The notes beneath the pieces were generated by a model. That model made no database searches and had not been told where the DNA came from. It saw nothing but the letters and a program-made list of their open reading frames with translations. Below, piece by piece: positions 9,514 through 22,800 of a stretch of 64,000 nt of DNA. This DNA comes from Macrostomum hystrix (Eukaryota > Platyhelminthes > Macrostomidae): NCBI GenBank assembly GCA_950097015.1, contig CATNEN010000039.1, positions 16,896,501 to 16,960,500 on the forward strand, in the 5' to 3' direction. Position 1 is the first letter of the stretch; the number at the start of each line of letters is the position of its first letter. The translations under genes were made by a program, and so were the position numbers.

Positions 9514-12500
9514 TCATTTTTTCATTTGCAACCTCTTTGCCTGCGGTTGCACCTGCTTTGTTTCTGGGGCAGATTGCTTGACAGGTTTATCGGCAGATTC
9601 AGAGATAGATTTTTCTGAAGACGGTAGGGCTGGCTGGGCGGTAGATTCATCGGTCGATTGGTTGGTAGATTGGTTAGTAGCTTGGTCGGTCGGTTGGTTG
9701 GTAGATTGGTTAGTAGCTTGGTCGGTCGGTTGGTTGGTAGATTGGTTAGTAGCTTGGTCGGTCGGTTGGTTGGTAGATTGGTTAGTAGCTTGGTCGGTCG
9801 GTTGGTTGGTAGATTGGTTAGTAGCTTGGTCGGTCGGTTGGTTGGTAGATTGCTTAGTAGCTTGGTGGGTCGGTTGGTTGGTAGATTCGGTGGCAGATAG
9901 GTCAGTAGATTGTCCCTCTTTCGGCCTAGATGGTCGCTGCATTCGCTGCACGGCCCTCACAATGGATCGCAGTTTCATGAGGCGCTCGCTAACAGGACGT
10001 TTCTCCGGATCCTGCTGAAGCAGGTTGTTCGGATCGCGGTTCAGATTGACCTTCAAAAAGCCGCGCCTGATGGCTTCGGCTGCGTCCAATCGGACTCCGT
10101 CGCCGAGGCCAGAGTAGCTACCGTCGGCTGGATCAATGAGGCCCAGCTCAACGGCTCGAGCAAAACTGACAATGTCCTGCCATGTGAGTTCAGTTTTTTT
10201 CTTGGTTATCTTACGGTTTTAAAGATTCAGCTGCGGAAGAAAACTAATGAATAACAAGGACGTTTGTCATTAGGAACCACAAAAATGAGTAGAAGGACGG
10301 GAAATTACATTTCTTAGAAAAATATGAAGACTAAAATTTTGAAAATTAGTTGATCGAAAAGGGCGGAAAATTTTGATCCAAATTGTGGACTTTCACGAAA
10401 ATCGGTTATTCGGTTTAAGAGCTATTGTGAATTAGGCAGTGGGTATTTGAAACATCCACGTGGTCTTTACCAAGGGAGAAAAGGCGTAGTCAGTCTACCG
10501 TTAACAGCCGATAGGTAGAAAACATGAGCAAATGACTCAGGACTCACCTTGTCGCGCTGACTGACAACACCAACCACCGTGAAGCTCTGCATCACCTCCT
10601 CGCCATCTTCATCGCCACCGACGCCGCCGGCGACACCGCCGTAGTAGTCCACGGCCACCAGACCCTGGCGAAGGGCCTCCTGCACCGGTAGCTCCAGGCT
10701 TTTGGCGCCGCGGTAGACTCCAGCAGCCGGGTCCAGCACACCCAACTCGATGGCAGCTTTGGCTGGCAGCCAGGCACCGCTGGCCGGGTCGATGGCGTGG
10801 CTGACAACGAATGGCCGGGTCTCGCGTCTGGTCCGAATCGTGATGACGCCATAGCTGCGCTCTTCGTCCTTCGTAACCTCGCTGGTGGCGGCTTCAACGC
10901 GGATCAGCTCCCGGTTCATGGCCTCGGCCGTGGCCAGGCGTTCACCGGTGACATTGTTGGTGTAGCTGGACAGATCCGGGCTGACGACGCCGCGAGAGAC
11001 GGCCTCTTCTAGGGACACATAATCGCCCCGGCTGTGATCTGCAGTTGATTAATATTGTCATTTAAGCGTTTTAGATTATTCGACCCTACTTGCAGTAGAG
11101 CTGAAGTGCGCTAAATGCTTTACATGCGAATGACCCGTAGCTCGTGACCTCTCAATTAGGATCCCGAAGCTCTAACGATTGGGGTAGCTAGGGGGTATTA
11201 AAAATGCCCAAGATTTTCTCTTTTCTGTCTCCTAAAATATTGAATCGCTCGCCATGAAAAAACTAGAACACGGACTAAAAGTTTCCGTTCTATCCGATTA
11301 AACTACTTCTAGAATCACAAAACATCGGCATCGTCAAGATTTTCAACGATTCTTGTCGGGGTGACAAAAACCGCCAATAAAGGCATAAATTTCTACTCAC
11401 AAAATTTCATCGTGTAACAATTTCGGATAGTTAGGATCTATTAAATTGTTAAGTTTTTTATTGTTGAACCAATATGGATTCGCCATAGACGTTTGTAAAG
11501 ACCAATGTTACTTGATCTTGTCTCTGGATCTTCGGATCTTCGACTGGATCTTCGTTGAATATCTCGACGATGCTGACGTCGGACAGCATTGAAAGTTAGT
11601 TCATCCTAAAGGTCCCCACGTGTTCTGTCTACTGTTAAAAGCTAGAAAAAATGAGGCACAATCTCACCGAAAATCCCAGTGATCACGTATCGGGTCTTCT
11701 CCTCTTTTGAGTGCCGCCTCAACTCGGACGAGTCCGTTGTTGAGTGCTTCTCGGACGTGAGCAGAAACGGATCGTCCCAGGCCTCCTTGTGCTGCTCGGT
11801 CTCCAGTTGGATCTCGGAAAGCCAGAGTCTTTTATAAAGAGTTTTTCATTGGCTAAGGCGCGTCACATGACTTAAAGGTGGGTTTCCCTTTAGAATATAT
11901 TCTAAAAATAGATGCACACTAGCAAGCTTTACTTGACCAATCAAAAGAAGCTGTAGATTGTTAGTGCTTTACCTAGATAGATCGTCCTCTGTGATGGCCT
12001 TCAAGTCCAGGAGGGATTTGTGCACCAGCAAGTGCTCCTGCGAGGTCATGACCTCGTCACGAGCGCCCATGGCGAGCCAGCGTTGAATGACGGGCTGTGG
12101 CATGATGAAGTTTTAATTCTAATATTAAAATCCAATAATAAAAGTCTACAAAGAAGCTCCCACGCCTTTCCTCTCTCACCTCCAGAATTTTGAACAAGGT
12201 TACAATCACGGTAGTATCTTCGAACATGAAGAAATCGTCTGCTGGGAATAACGCCTTTCGATTTCCGACTGAAAGTGCGAAAACTCTAGCAGTAGTTCTC
12301 TAGCAGTAGTTCTCTAGCAGAGTTCATAAAAATTCTTTCGCTACGAAAAAATAAATTGTAGACAAAAAAGATTTCTTTTTACTTATTTTAATTTGTATGA
12401 CTATACTTCTGGCATTTTGGAGTAGCTAATGTATTGTTTTGTTTTACTTTTTGGCGCCAATTCGAATTCAACTAAAAAGCTTACCCTTTCGCACCGAGGA

Positions 12501-14792
12501 GTCCAGCACAGCGGACAAATATGTGAGTTTGTCGTTGGCCAGCCTGAAGCCGGGGTGTTTTGACCAGTTGGCACTAAATAGGCGCCAGAATTTCTCAATC
12601 AGGTAGCGCAGATCGCTAATCTCCGACTCGGTCAGATAGTTGAAGTATTGCTTCTGCAATGACAGTACTGCACAACTTCAGCGTTATCTATTGATTAGCA
12701 TAATGTTTTTAGATTCAAACGAGGGGGGAATTTAGTCTTTTAACACGACATCTACGAGCCAACTCTCCCATCCCACTCTCATCCCAAACCACTCTCATCC
12801 CGTCCCACTCTCATCCCATCCCACTCTCAACCCGTCCCACTCTCATCCCATCCCACTCTCATCCCAAACCACTCTCATCCCATCCCACTCTCATCCATCC
12901 CACTCTCATCCATCCCACTCTCATCCCATCCCACTCTCATCCCATCCCACTCTCATCCCATCCCACTCTCATCCCATCCCACTCTCATCCCAAACCACTC
13001 TCATCCCATCCCACTCTCATCCATCCCACTCTCATCCATCCCACTCTCATCCCATCCCACTCTCATCCCATCCCACTCTCATCCCATCCCACTCTCATCC
13101 CATCCCACTCTCATCCCATCCCACTCTCACCCCAGCCCACTCTCATCCATCCCACTCTCATCCCACTCTCATCCCATCCAACTCTCATCCCATCCCACTC
13201 TCATCCCATCCCACTCTCATCCCATCCCACTCTCATCCCATCCCACTCTCATCCCATCCCACTCTCATCCCATCCCACTCTCACCCCAGCCCACTCTCAT
13301 CCATCCCACTCTCATCCCATCCCACTCTCATCCCACCCCACTCTCATCCCATCCAACTCTCACCCCAGCCCACTCTCTCATCCCACTCTCATCCCATCCC
13401 ACTCTCATCCCATCCAACTCTCACCCCAGCCCACTCTCACCCCAGCCCACTCTCTCATCCCACTCTCACCCCATCCCACTCTCATATCTGGCGCTGACTA
13501 AGGTGTCATTACTATGTAAATTATAAAATTCGCAGAAACGTTCTGCGCACCACTCACATCGGCACTATTGTATTCGCGAATGCTAATTATGACAATCCAG
13601 AAGATAGTCTTTGTCACAAGTTTCAAGCTCTCGGTGAAGACGTTGAAAAAGAACAGTCGAAGCTTCGACGCCGCGTCAATGGCCTCCGAGCAAGGCGGCG
13701 GAAGCAGAACAATTGGAGCCGGAACTAACAAGATTCTGCCCGCCAGGCTTTTCACCTGGTGGACACGGTGTTCAGGTATTTTATATAAGCAAATTATATT
13801 TCTATCAGTGCAACTTTACTTGTCTATTTGAAATTGGTCATCTCGACTGACCTTCCAGAGTTCTTCGCTGGAGTTTTCAATCAAAAGTAGATCTTCTCCA
13901 GGCATAACGCAGGCCTATTAAATATTTTTGTAGGAAAAAAATTTGTAGGTATACTTCTGTCTAATCGCAAGTTACAGTAGATAAACAAACTCGCAGAAGA
14001 CAAGGTTCCAGTGCAAGACATCCTGTTAGATAAAAGATCCTGCTAGATAACAGATCTTGCTAGATAACAGATCCTGCTAGATAACAGATCCTGCTAGATA
14101 ACAGATCCTGCTAGATAACAGATCCTGCTAGATAACAGATTCTGCTAGATAACAGATCCTGCTAGATAACAGATCCTGCTAGATAACAGATCCTGCTAGA
14201 TAACAGATCCTGCTAGATAACAGATCCTGCTAGATAACAGATCCTGCTATAGATAACAGATCCTGCTAGATAACAGATCCTGCTAGATAACAGATCCTGC
14301 TAGATAACAGATCCTGCTAGATAACAGATCCTGCTAGATAACAGATCCTGCTAGATAACAGATCCTGCTAGATAACAGATCCTGCTAGATAACAGATCCT
14401 GCTAGATAACAGATCCTGCTAGACGGCACACAATCCCCCCTGGCAATTTTTGTGCTGCACCCGAACGGAGCAACGCAAGCAGACGAAACTCAAGAACACG
14501 AGCTAACTTTTTGTTGCACATTTTCTGAAGCAAGAACCAAGTCGCCAGCTCTTCAGACCATCGAGATATTCAATGGTTCTGGCGGAAGGTCGGATTTTTC
14601 CATAAGCGCTGGTTCGCAGCTTAACAACATTTTCAGGGGGAATCCCCCCTGCCGTGCCGGGTGGCAAAATGGCTTGGTAGTCCTACTGTTAATAGTAAAT
14701 TACTTACATGCGAACCAACAGGGCCGCCATCAGCACACAGTGCAGAATATCTGGCTAAAGCTGTACACCAGATTTGAGCATTTGATTGCAGC

Positions 14793-14823
<31 letters not shown>

Positions 14824-15898
14824 TGACCCCATTCTTAAGTCGCAGCGAGCATGGATAGATGCGAAAAGACTGCTCGTGCTTCTGTTTGACCTTGAACTGC
14901 CACATCTCAAGGGATTCAAACAAAGCCTGCGAAAAAAGGTTAGTTTAAATAAAAATACTTTATTTACCTTTTTTTCATAGAATCAATTAGGAATTGACAA
15001 ATTAAGGAATTAAAGAATCTACGAATCAAGGAATCGACAATGAGTCCACATGGCAATGAACTCACCTGGCAGGCAGCCAACAGGCCGGTGAATCTCTCGG
15101 CGTTGGCGGATCTGACGCGGGAGTGCAGCCAGGCTCCAACGGCCTCGCTCAAGTAGGCCAGGTTCTGCGTCATGGCGTCCTTGACGATGTGCAGCTCGTA
15201 GAAGAACACCAGAAAGTCGTTGGCGTTCCGTTGGTGTACAGCGGCGCAGTCTTCCAGTGCGGACAGCTCGTCCAGAGTCTCGCGCAGAACCGACACCTTG
15301 CTGAAGATCTTCTGGCCGCAGTCGCGATTATCGGACACGTCTATGCCGCGCTGCAGGCAGTTGTCTGCCCACCTAGCAACCGACTGTGCTTCCCTAGTTA
15401 CGCTGCATTCAGTGCGAACTAAAGATTCCTGTGAATTCGTGGAAAAGTTAAGAGCAAGATAACACATTTCTAGCTCTAATCTCACCCATTTATACTTTTT
15501 ATCTCACGCGTCTCTACCCTTTATCTCACCTATCTCTATCTCTATCTTACCTGTCCCTACTGCAATCTCACCTAACTCTCTACCTTCTGTCTCTGCCTCT
15601 AATCTCATTTATAAGTCTTGCAAGTGAGGCGAAAAATTCTAAAAGTAACGTAGACGTAAGAAAACTGTAAACCCACAAGCAGGCTTTCAGTGAGTGCTTC
15701 GCTTCCATTGAGAGCATGAAACAAAGACTGGTCAAGCCACGCCGGGCAACCGTCGGAGCCATTGGCGACATCGCCAGCCTGACGGTTGAGGTGCTTCCTG
15801 GCCGCGCCGGCCTTCAACTGGTCCAGATGGCCCGGCTCCCTCGCTGTGTTGAAAGCGAAACGCCCAACCGACAAGCGATTTCCATTCTGGCTGGACAT
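9514..15898 (-). CDS. short plakin (SH3-containing plakin domain plus plectin repeats), 12 exons
   Basis: Cytoskeletal linker family. Exons: 15898-15677, 15428-15066, 14926-14708, 14648-14559, 13914-13852, 13755-13558, 12653-12485, 12268-12180, 12094-11973, 11828-11668, 11038-10548, 10176-9514; about 949 aa with phase kept at every junction. Exons 1-3 look like spectrin-repeat helices (SVTREAQSVARWADN) with a poly-Q of ten. Exons 4-6 build an SH3: ALMEKSDLPPEPLNIS, then GEDLLLIENSSEELWK, then VKSLAGRILLVPAPIVLLPP. The following CSEAIDAASKL matches the plakin sequence after SH3 (PPPNKEAIEAAS in vertebrates). More helical exons follow, then at least three plectin repeats: SLEEAVSRGVVSPD, AAIELGVLDPAAGVYRG and FARAVELGLIDPADGSYSG with DAAEAIRRGF. 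The tail is a T/N/Q-rich 12-residue repeat. There is no actin-binding CH pair and no long rod, as in desmoplakin/epiplakin-type members. Exon 1's donor (GTGGGT) is the least certain junction. Confidence 0.85.
9640..9900 (-). repeat. 36-bp coding minisatellite in the plakin C-terminus
   Basis: About seven copies of a 36-base unit encoding the 12-residue motif NQPTDQATNQST. It lies in the last exon, in frame, just before the C-terminal 40 residues. The period is a multiple of three, unlike many intronic arrays here. Confidence 0.93.
12765..13488. repeat. 16-bp pyrimidine-rich minisatellite in plakin intron 6
   Basis: About 45 copies of CCCATCCCACTCTCAT with 13-base and CCCCAGCCC variants. On the transcribed minus strand the intron RNA is therefore purine-rich (GAGAGTGGGATGG). 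Confidence 0.95.
14028..14426. repeat. 17-bp minisatellite in plakin intron 4
   Basis: About 23 almost identical copies of GATAACAGATCCTGCTA. One unit has a 2-bp insertion (TATAGATAAC near 14249). High homogeneity suggests recent expansion. Confidence 0.96.
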
Positions 15899-16734
15899 TT
15901 TCTTATCACTTAATTAACTTCCAAGTGCTCTTGAAGCGCCAGAAGAAAAAAACTGTCGACGATTTATACTCGCTATGTTTCTCACGCTGCAGTTTGAGTC
16001 TTGGGAATTTGACTTTAAGAATTTGAGCAGTCTTACATGTGAACTCGCATTGCACCCTGTCGCATGTGAATGAAGAAAAATATCTTATAATCTTGCTGTG
16101 AAGCCCTTAGCGTTTGACTTGAATTTATTGGCTTCTTCTCTTCGCTATTCGTTCTGCAAACAATAAACAGTTTTCTTTAACTAAAAAACCCAGCTTTCTG
16201 ACTTCTTAATTGTTTTTCCCCGCTTCTAGTACCAGTGTGTACTCAAACTGCTGCAGCGAGCAGAACTACCCAAGCGCACTAAGTTGAGTAGAATTTTTTG
16301 TTTAACCAACCGCAGAGCAAACACTAAGAGATCAAATTCTCAGATCTTATTTCATTGCTAAATATTATATATAGCAGTCTTGACGACCTAAAAAACGTTT
16401 TATCAGTCATTTTAGGCTGAAATATAATGACGCTAGAACAGGACAGACTGTCTGTGGACAGAATGTCTGTGGACAGAATGTCTACTTCACGATAGCTGCT
16501 AAAACGAATGACCGATTTTTGTGAAAGTCCACCACATGAATTCCCTTTACAATGAACTAACTTCCAAAGCCGTTCGATGAGTTAAGTAGTAAAGCGAGTA
16601 CATTTAAATATAAAAAAGAAATCAAAAACAAAAGCTTTAGTTCTCGCCTCAACAAAGCAAGTCAATTTGTCGTGGCACACAAAGCACACAGGTTTAAGCG
16701 TACAGCATTTAAAAAAACTTTGAGTGCAATTTTT

Positions 16735-16907
16735 TGGGATTAGGATTAGGGATTAGGAGATTTTGGGAGTTTTTGGGATTAGGATTAGGGATTAGGAGAT
16801 TTTGGGGGTTTTTGGGATTAGGATTAGGGATTAGGAGATTTTAGGAGTTTTTGGGATTAGGATTAGGGATTAGGAGATTTTGGGATTAGGATTAGGGATT
16901 AGGACAT
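16735..16907. repeat. 39-bp GGATTAGG-rich repeat
   Basis: About four copies of a 39-base unit containing GGGATTAGGATTAGGGATTA and a GGAGATTTTGGGAG segment. Only one TTAGGG occurs per unit, so it is not telomeric repeat. Confidence 0.9.
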
Positions 16908-17364
16908 ATAAAATAGCATTACATTTATTTCGAATTCAGTAATTTAATTATACACGTACAACACATTATATGAAATATAGTTTTTATCTTCTAAAACAAG
17001 CGGAACTTTTGTCACCAAGCAAACTCAAACTAAAACAATGCAGCCACTAAATTAACTGCTAATTAAGATCTTTAGAAAATGATAATTTAAACGATAGAAG
17101 CATTTTTAAAGGGGCTCGTGGTAATTTTACATAGATTAATAGACATTGATTATAGATTAATGGCGCAGTACTGCATAAAATTTTTATCAATAAATATTCA
17201 AATCCGATCTTTAAAAAATATTCAACAGCAAAATATCCATCTTGATAAGTTATAGAAGCAGGGTAATAAGATTAACACTTTATAAACATAGGCAGGGTTA
17301 GTTGTGAAATAGAAGAAATGACAAGTGAGATTGAAGATATGATAAGGGAGATTAGCAAATAGGA

Positions 17365-17800
17365 CATGTGGGATTAGCAAAAAGAATAGGTGAATGACAG
17401 ATGGGATTAGGATATATGACATGTGGGATTAGGAGATATGACAGGTGAGATTAGGAGATATTACAGGTGAGATTAAGAGACATGACAGGTGAGATTAGGA
17501 GATATGACTGGTGGGATTAGGAGATATGACAGGTGGGATTAAGAGACATGACAGGTGAGATTAGGAGATATGACTGGTGGGATTAGGAGATATGACAGGT
17601 GGGATTAGGAGATATTACAGGTGAGATTAAGAGACATGACAGGTGAGATTAGGAGATATGACTGGTGGGATTAGGAGATATGACAGGTGGGATTAAGAGA
17701 CATGACAGGTGAGATTAGGAGATATGACTGGTGGGATTAGGAGATATGACAGGTGGGATTAAGAGACATGACAGATGGGATCAGAAGATTGGACATGTGA
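17365..17800. repeat. 22-bp minisatellite
   Basis: About 20 copies of a 22-base unit such as GATTAGGAGATATGACAGGT. Three subtypes (GACTGG, GACAGG, AAGAGACATG) alternate in a regular order, giving a 66-base higher-order pattern. Confidence 0.92.
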
Positions 17801-18293
17801 GATGAGGATGAGGCAGAGATGAGGCAGTTGAGATTGTAGATAGGGGCACCTTAGATAGGAGATTAAGATGATTAATTAGAATATATAATGTTGAATATCA
17901 ATCTAAATTTCAGCAAGCAAATTAGATTTCACTCGGCAAAGCAAAATCTAGAACTGACTCAGGCAAGCCATCGATTGTGTCATTTAGTAGGTAAACGATT
18001 GCATGCACTGTGCCTCTGCCACTGGCCAAAGTGAACATAAGACATGGGACGAAAATAATAGAAAAACAATAAAGCAAAAGCAGATAAGCAGAAGACAAAT
18101 TAGAAACTATTATTACTGTCATTCTAAATTTCAGTACTTAATTTCTAGCTCGTAATACGCTTCAGTTTACTTGATTATGTCACGATAAAAAAGGTTTTTT
18201 AATTCAGGCATTTCAAAAAAATGTTTCAAGAAAAAACATGTGCGCATGAGACTACTTTTGAGAATCCTATTAAGTAGGCTGCTTTGGCCTTTT

Positions 18294-18299
18294 TTTATT
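18294..18299 (-). terminator. poly(A) signal AATAAA of UBE2N
   Basis: Minus-strand AATAAA about 119 bases beyond the UBE2N stop codon; the nearest good candidate. Confidence 0.4.
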
Positions 18300-18417
18300 G
18301 AGTCCGAAATAAACCAGCAACTAGAAATATTAACTTGAAACAATTAGAAACATTCTTGTAGTTTTAAAAAAACCTGTTGCAAGTCAAGCAGAAAGAAAAG
18401 TGAAGAATTAACAGCTT

Positions 18418-19891
18418 TTAATTAGCGGCCTTGGCGTACATCTGAGTCCATTCTCTAGCATTCTTGATAGCTTCCCGTTCGTTGTTCTTCCACAATTCGG
18501 CGATGTCGTGCTCCAAAGGATCGTCCGGATTTGGCGCGCTCAATAGGGCTTGAATGGAGAGCAGAACCGTGCGAATCTGCAGGGCTGGACTCCATTTATC
18601 TTTGAGAATGTCCAAACAGATCCTACCGAGGCGGTCAATGTTCGGATGATAGATCTTCGTCATGAAGCGAACCTTGGGCGCGCTCATCGGGTACTCCTCC
18701 GGTAGAAATAGTTCCAGCCTATGAGCGATTTTCAATTGACACGGTTCTTAACGATTGTTTCTGGGGGACCAGGGTGTCTCTGGAGGACAGGGGTGTCTCT
18801 GTAGGACAGGACATGGAGTGTCTCTAGTGGACAGGGAGTGTCTCTAGTGGACAGGGAGTGTCTCTAGTGGACAGGGAGTGTCTCTAGTGGACAGGGAGTG
18901 TCTCTAGTGGACAGGGGTGTCTCTGGAGGACAGGGGTGTCTCTGTAGGACAGGACATGGAGTGTCTCTAGTGAACAGGGAGTGTTTCTAGTGGACAGGGA
19001 GTGTCTCTAGTGGACAGGGAGTGTCGCTAGTGGACAGGGGTGTCTCTGGAGGATATGGGGTGTCTCTGGAGGACAGGGGTATCCCTGTAGGACAGTGTAT
19101 CTCTGTAACACAGGGTCTCTAGAAGACAGGGGTGTCTCTGGGGGACTGGGGTGTATCTGGAAGACGGGTGTCTCTGGGGGACTGGGGTGTCTCTAGTAGA
19201 CAGGGGTGTCTCTGGGGGACTGGGGTGTCTCTGGAGGACTAGGGTGTCTCTGGGGGACTGGGGTGTCTCTGGAGGACTAGGGTGTCTCTGGGGGACTGGG
19301 GTGTCTCTGGAGGACTAGGGTGTCTCTGGGGGACTGGGGTGTCTCTGGGGGACTGGGGTGTCTCTGGGGGACTGGGGTGTCTCTGGAGGACTATGGTGTC
19401 TCTGGGGGACTGGGGTGTCTCTGGGGGACTGGAGTTTCTCTGGAAGACAGGGATGTCTCTGGATGACAGGGTGTCCTAGACACACTAGAATTGACTGGTT
19501 TCTAAAACAACCTAGTGGATCGGTTGGTTTCTAGTAGGACCTAGGGTGCCTCTCGAGGTGGTTTATAAAACGATCTAGTGTGTCTCTGAAGGACCTGGGT
19601 GCCTCTGAACGATCCAGTAGCATTTGAAGGACCAGGTGAAGTACATGGTATATATGGAAGATTTGGGAAAATTCCTATAGACGAGAAGTGGTCCAACAGT
19701 GCTCTAAGGAATTTAACGGATGTATATCATTACCTGAAAATGCCGCCCTCATAGGCGCTGTCTTTTGGACCATGCACCAAGACATGAAAATAGCGTGCAT
19801 TGGCTTCATTTGGCGTGGCCTCAATGCCTTCCACAGGCTCAGACATTAAGCGCTGGGTCTCTTTAATTATACGCCTGGGTAGATTTGACAT
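18418..19891 (-). CDS. UBE2N: ubiquitin-conjugating enzyme E2 N (Ubc13)
   Basis: E2 enzyme that, with a UEV partner, builds Lys63-linked ubiquitin chains in DNA-damage tolerance and NF-kB-type signalling. Two exons, 19891-19734 and 18718-18418 (phase 2 junction), give 152 aa, exactly the usual length. Exon 1 starts [20 protein letters not shown]. Exon 2 has [20 protein letters not shown], the HPN motif (Asn79), active-site Cys87 in [18 protein letters not shown], and [20 protein letters not shown]. All key E2 residues are present, so it should be active. The 1,015-base intron is filled by a 19-bp minisatellite close to the acceptor. An acceptor-like AG at 19903-19904 lies 11 bases upstream of the ATG. 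Confidence 0.98.
18755..19480. repeat. 19-bp minisatellite in UBE2N intron
   Basis: About 37 copies of GTGTCTCTGGGGGACTGGG and relatives (GTGTCTCTAGTGGACAGGG on the left side). The left and right halves use different unit subtypes. It ends about 36 bases from the acceptor. Confidence 0.94.
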
Positions 19892-22800
19892 GGTTATGCA
19901 AACTAGATGAAGTTATCAATTTAATGTAATGAGGTACTTATCAACTGTAAGGTCTTTGGTTATCTCAACTGAAATTGGTTTAAAAGTAAATACACTATTT
20001 TAAGGGGAAATGAAAAAATTATATCAAATAAATCTAAAAATCTTAGAATTGAATATTATTTTTAATTTAACTAATAATTACAACTATACTGCTAGTAACA
20101 ACATAAAGAATAACAGAAAACACCAACAATGTAGTTATAATTTCTTGGTACTAGAACTTAAATGTAAAACCTGATTCTAGAAAATACTTGAGAATACTAG
20201 GTAATACTAGAAGCTATAATTACTAATCAGACAATAAAAAATTCTTGGATCCAGCAAAGATAAATGATCAGGTTTAGCAATTAAATCAATATTCATTGAA
20301 ACTTATACTGTCATTTCACAATCATTCAAACATACACTTCCATTTTTTTAATTGTTGTCATTAGTAGACTCTTTAAACCAAACTAAAATAGTTTTTTAAT
20401 GAAAAAAACTACAAAAATGGTCACAGTGTGTGATGGCATACATTTTGTATCAAAGTAAATTAATATTGTTATATTTTTAAAGATGTGTAGTACTTAAAAA
20501 CTTGTATCGTATTTTAAGAATTAAGTATTTTTTCCTTGATATAGTAATAGTATTATATTAATATTTAGAAAAACATGATATTTAGTCCTACAACTGGCTA
20601 CAATCTTATTTTATAGTATTATTGTCAATATTAAAGAACATGTTTAAATAACAAAAAAATATGTTACATTGTTTACAAGAGTATCATAGTATGCCAAGCT
20701 AAAATATTCAAACTTTTGAACCCTTGCCTGATATTCCAGACAGAAAAATCTGTGAAATGCATATACTTTCATTAGCAGTAGTAATACAGTTTTGATAATA
20801 TTTTATTAGAATTACCCATAAGCTATTTACCATGTCCATTGACCATTAGTCATAGCTGCAAAGATAAAACCAGTGGTATATCCAAGGGGGATCAGTAATA
20901 CTTTCCCCAAAAGCATTTGTCAATTTTTAATATACATTTTCTAATGTTGAAGTAAATGAACTGCAGCATCAAAGTCAGGTTAAAAGGCCAAAACAAATTG
21001 AAACAGGTTAGGCCCCTAGGTTAATATAGGCCTACCCCATCAAAAATAAATCAAGTTTCAAGTGTCTGAATCAAACTACTGAGTAGTATTAAGAACAAAC
21101 TAGCTATAGACATAGTATAACTAAGTTAAATTTGCTAATTGCACAACCACAAACATTTTCCAAACAGGAAAAAATGAACTGAAGACAGACTTCAGTAACC
21201 TTAGACTTAGACCTAACTAAAAATGTGGGCGCATTTCAAGTCTGATTAAAGCCGAGACAAAGTCCACATTGATTTTTTTACTCGTTTATATTAAAATCCT
21301 TTTTTGAGGCGTTCCCTAATGCAATAAGCAAATTGAAATGAGCCACGAGCCAGTTAAGATGAGAAAAGTGCGAAACCAGAGTGTTAGTCGAGTAAATCGA
21401 AATTTTAGGTCTTTTTTGAAATTTCGACTTTTTCTTTTATTTACAACAAGGTTACGGCAATGTATCATTGATATAAAAATAATCTCTGTAGCCATCGACA
21501 TTAGTATTTTTTAGCCTTGTTGTTTTAAAGTTGGCTTAGCTAATTTATTTGTTTATACTTCTCGCGATTAAGTTGCGATTAATTATAAATTTCTAAATTG
21601 CCCAATTCAAGCGTGCTGACTGTCTGTCATCGACGTTAGTGTAATGATTAATTATTTTAAATAAAACTCCTTCAACTACTTGCTGGAATTCCTTGCTAGG
21701 CCTATACTATACTTGTATCGACTATCTTGGAGTATTTTTTCAATATAATACAGTTTATAAAACATCGTTTTGATATTATTATTTTCTGATGCAAATGCAG
21801 TGTTGTTTTGCTGTTCGTTTTCAGGAAGTAAAAAAATAATACTAATAATAACGATATAAATAAAGTTTCTAAATGAACTCTCACATACTATGCTAGAGAT
21901 AATGGCTAGGCCTTTTTATTGTTTTTCTAGCTTAAGAGGTAGAGATTCTAGCCTAGTGGTTAGGGTGTCGGACTCACGACTTGAAGGTCGGGGGTTCGAT
22001 TCCCGACTCCACTGGAACAATTTGCGTCCTTAAGCAAGACACTTAACTCTGCATTGCTTCAGTTCACCCAGCTGTTAAATGGGTACCAACATCAGCTGGG
22101 ATAATTGAAGGTGGGTGTGGCATCCCCCCAGTCCATGGACTCAACAGCTGTATGCAGCCTTCAGATGCGCAGCGCTGCGCATTAGCTGCGGCTGTGCTGT
22201 CAGCTGCACATCTGACCCAATTGGGGCAGGTGTAATCAATTATTATTAGCTTAACCTTCTTATTTTGTTGTTATACCATGAATAGTCTTAGTCTAGTAGC
22301 TTCTTTGTCAAATCAACAGTCAAATAAATAGTTTATAACCAAAATTTTCTTCTTTGCTATAAGTCTTCTGCTACTCAAACTGTTGAAATAAGTTTTAAAT
22401 CATCTTACCATTAATCTGTTCAATTTGCTATTTTTATCTAGTTTTATCTTTATCAATCTTTATTAAGATACCATTATACCATATACTATCTATTGTACTT
22501 TTCCGGCTTTTAAACATTGAATGCATTTATATAATAGACCCCACCCAATCAAATAGCAACTTATAAGGAGTCAATTTTTAAGACAGTTTTGAATAATTTT
22601 TTAATTTTTTTAAATTTCTCTTTACAAATTTCATGAGGTCATTCGAAGCAAAGGGGGCATCTTATTTAAAAGTTACCTTTTGCATCAACATATTTAGCAG
22701 TTCAACAATAAATATGAAGCTTTTTATTTAGCCAAGTATCATTTGTAACATTAAAGCTTCTTGCTTTTCATTGAAATTCTCTTGCAAATGTAAAACACAA

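Larger units (their letters stand above)
15899..18417. other. intergenic region between plakin and UBE2N
   Basis: No gene supported. It contains the plakin upstream region, two G-rich/ATTAGG arrays listed separately, and AT-rich spacer at 16000-16700, 16910-17350 and 17800-18400. Confidence 0.6.

Noticed and set aside
16735-16907. Possible interstitial telomere (TTAGGG)
   Set aside because: Only one TTAGGG per 39-base unit, mixed with ATTAGG and GAGATTTTGGG; not a telomeric array.
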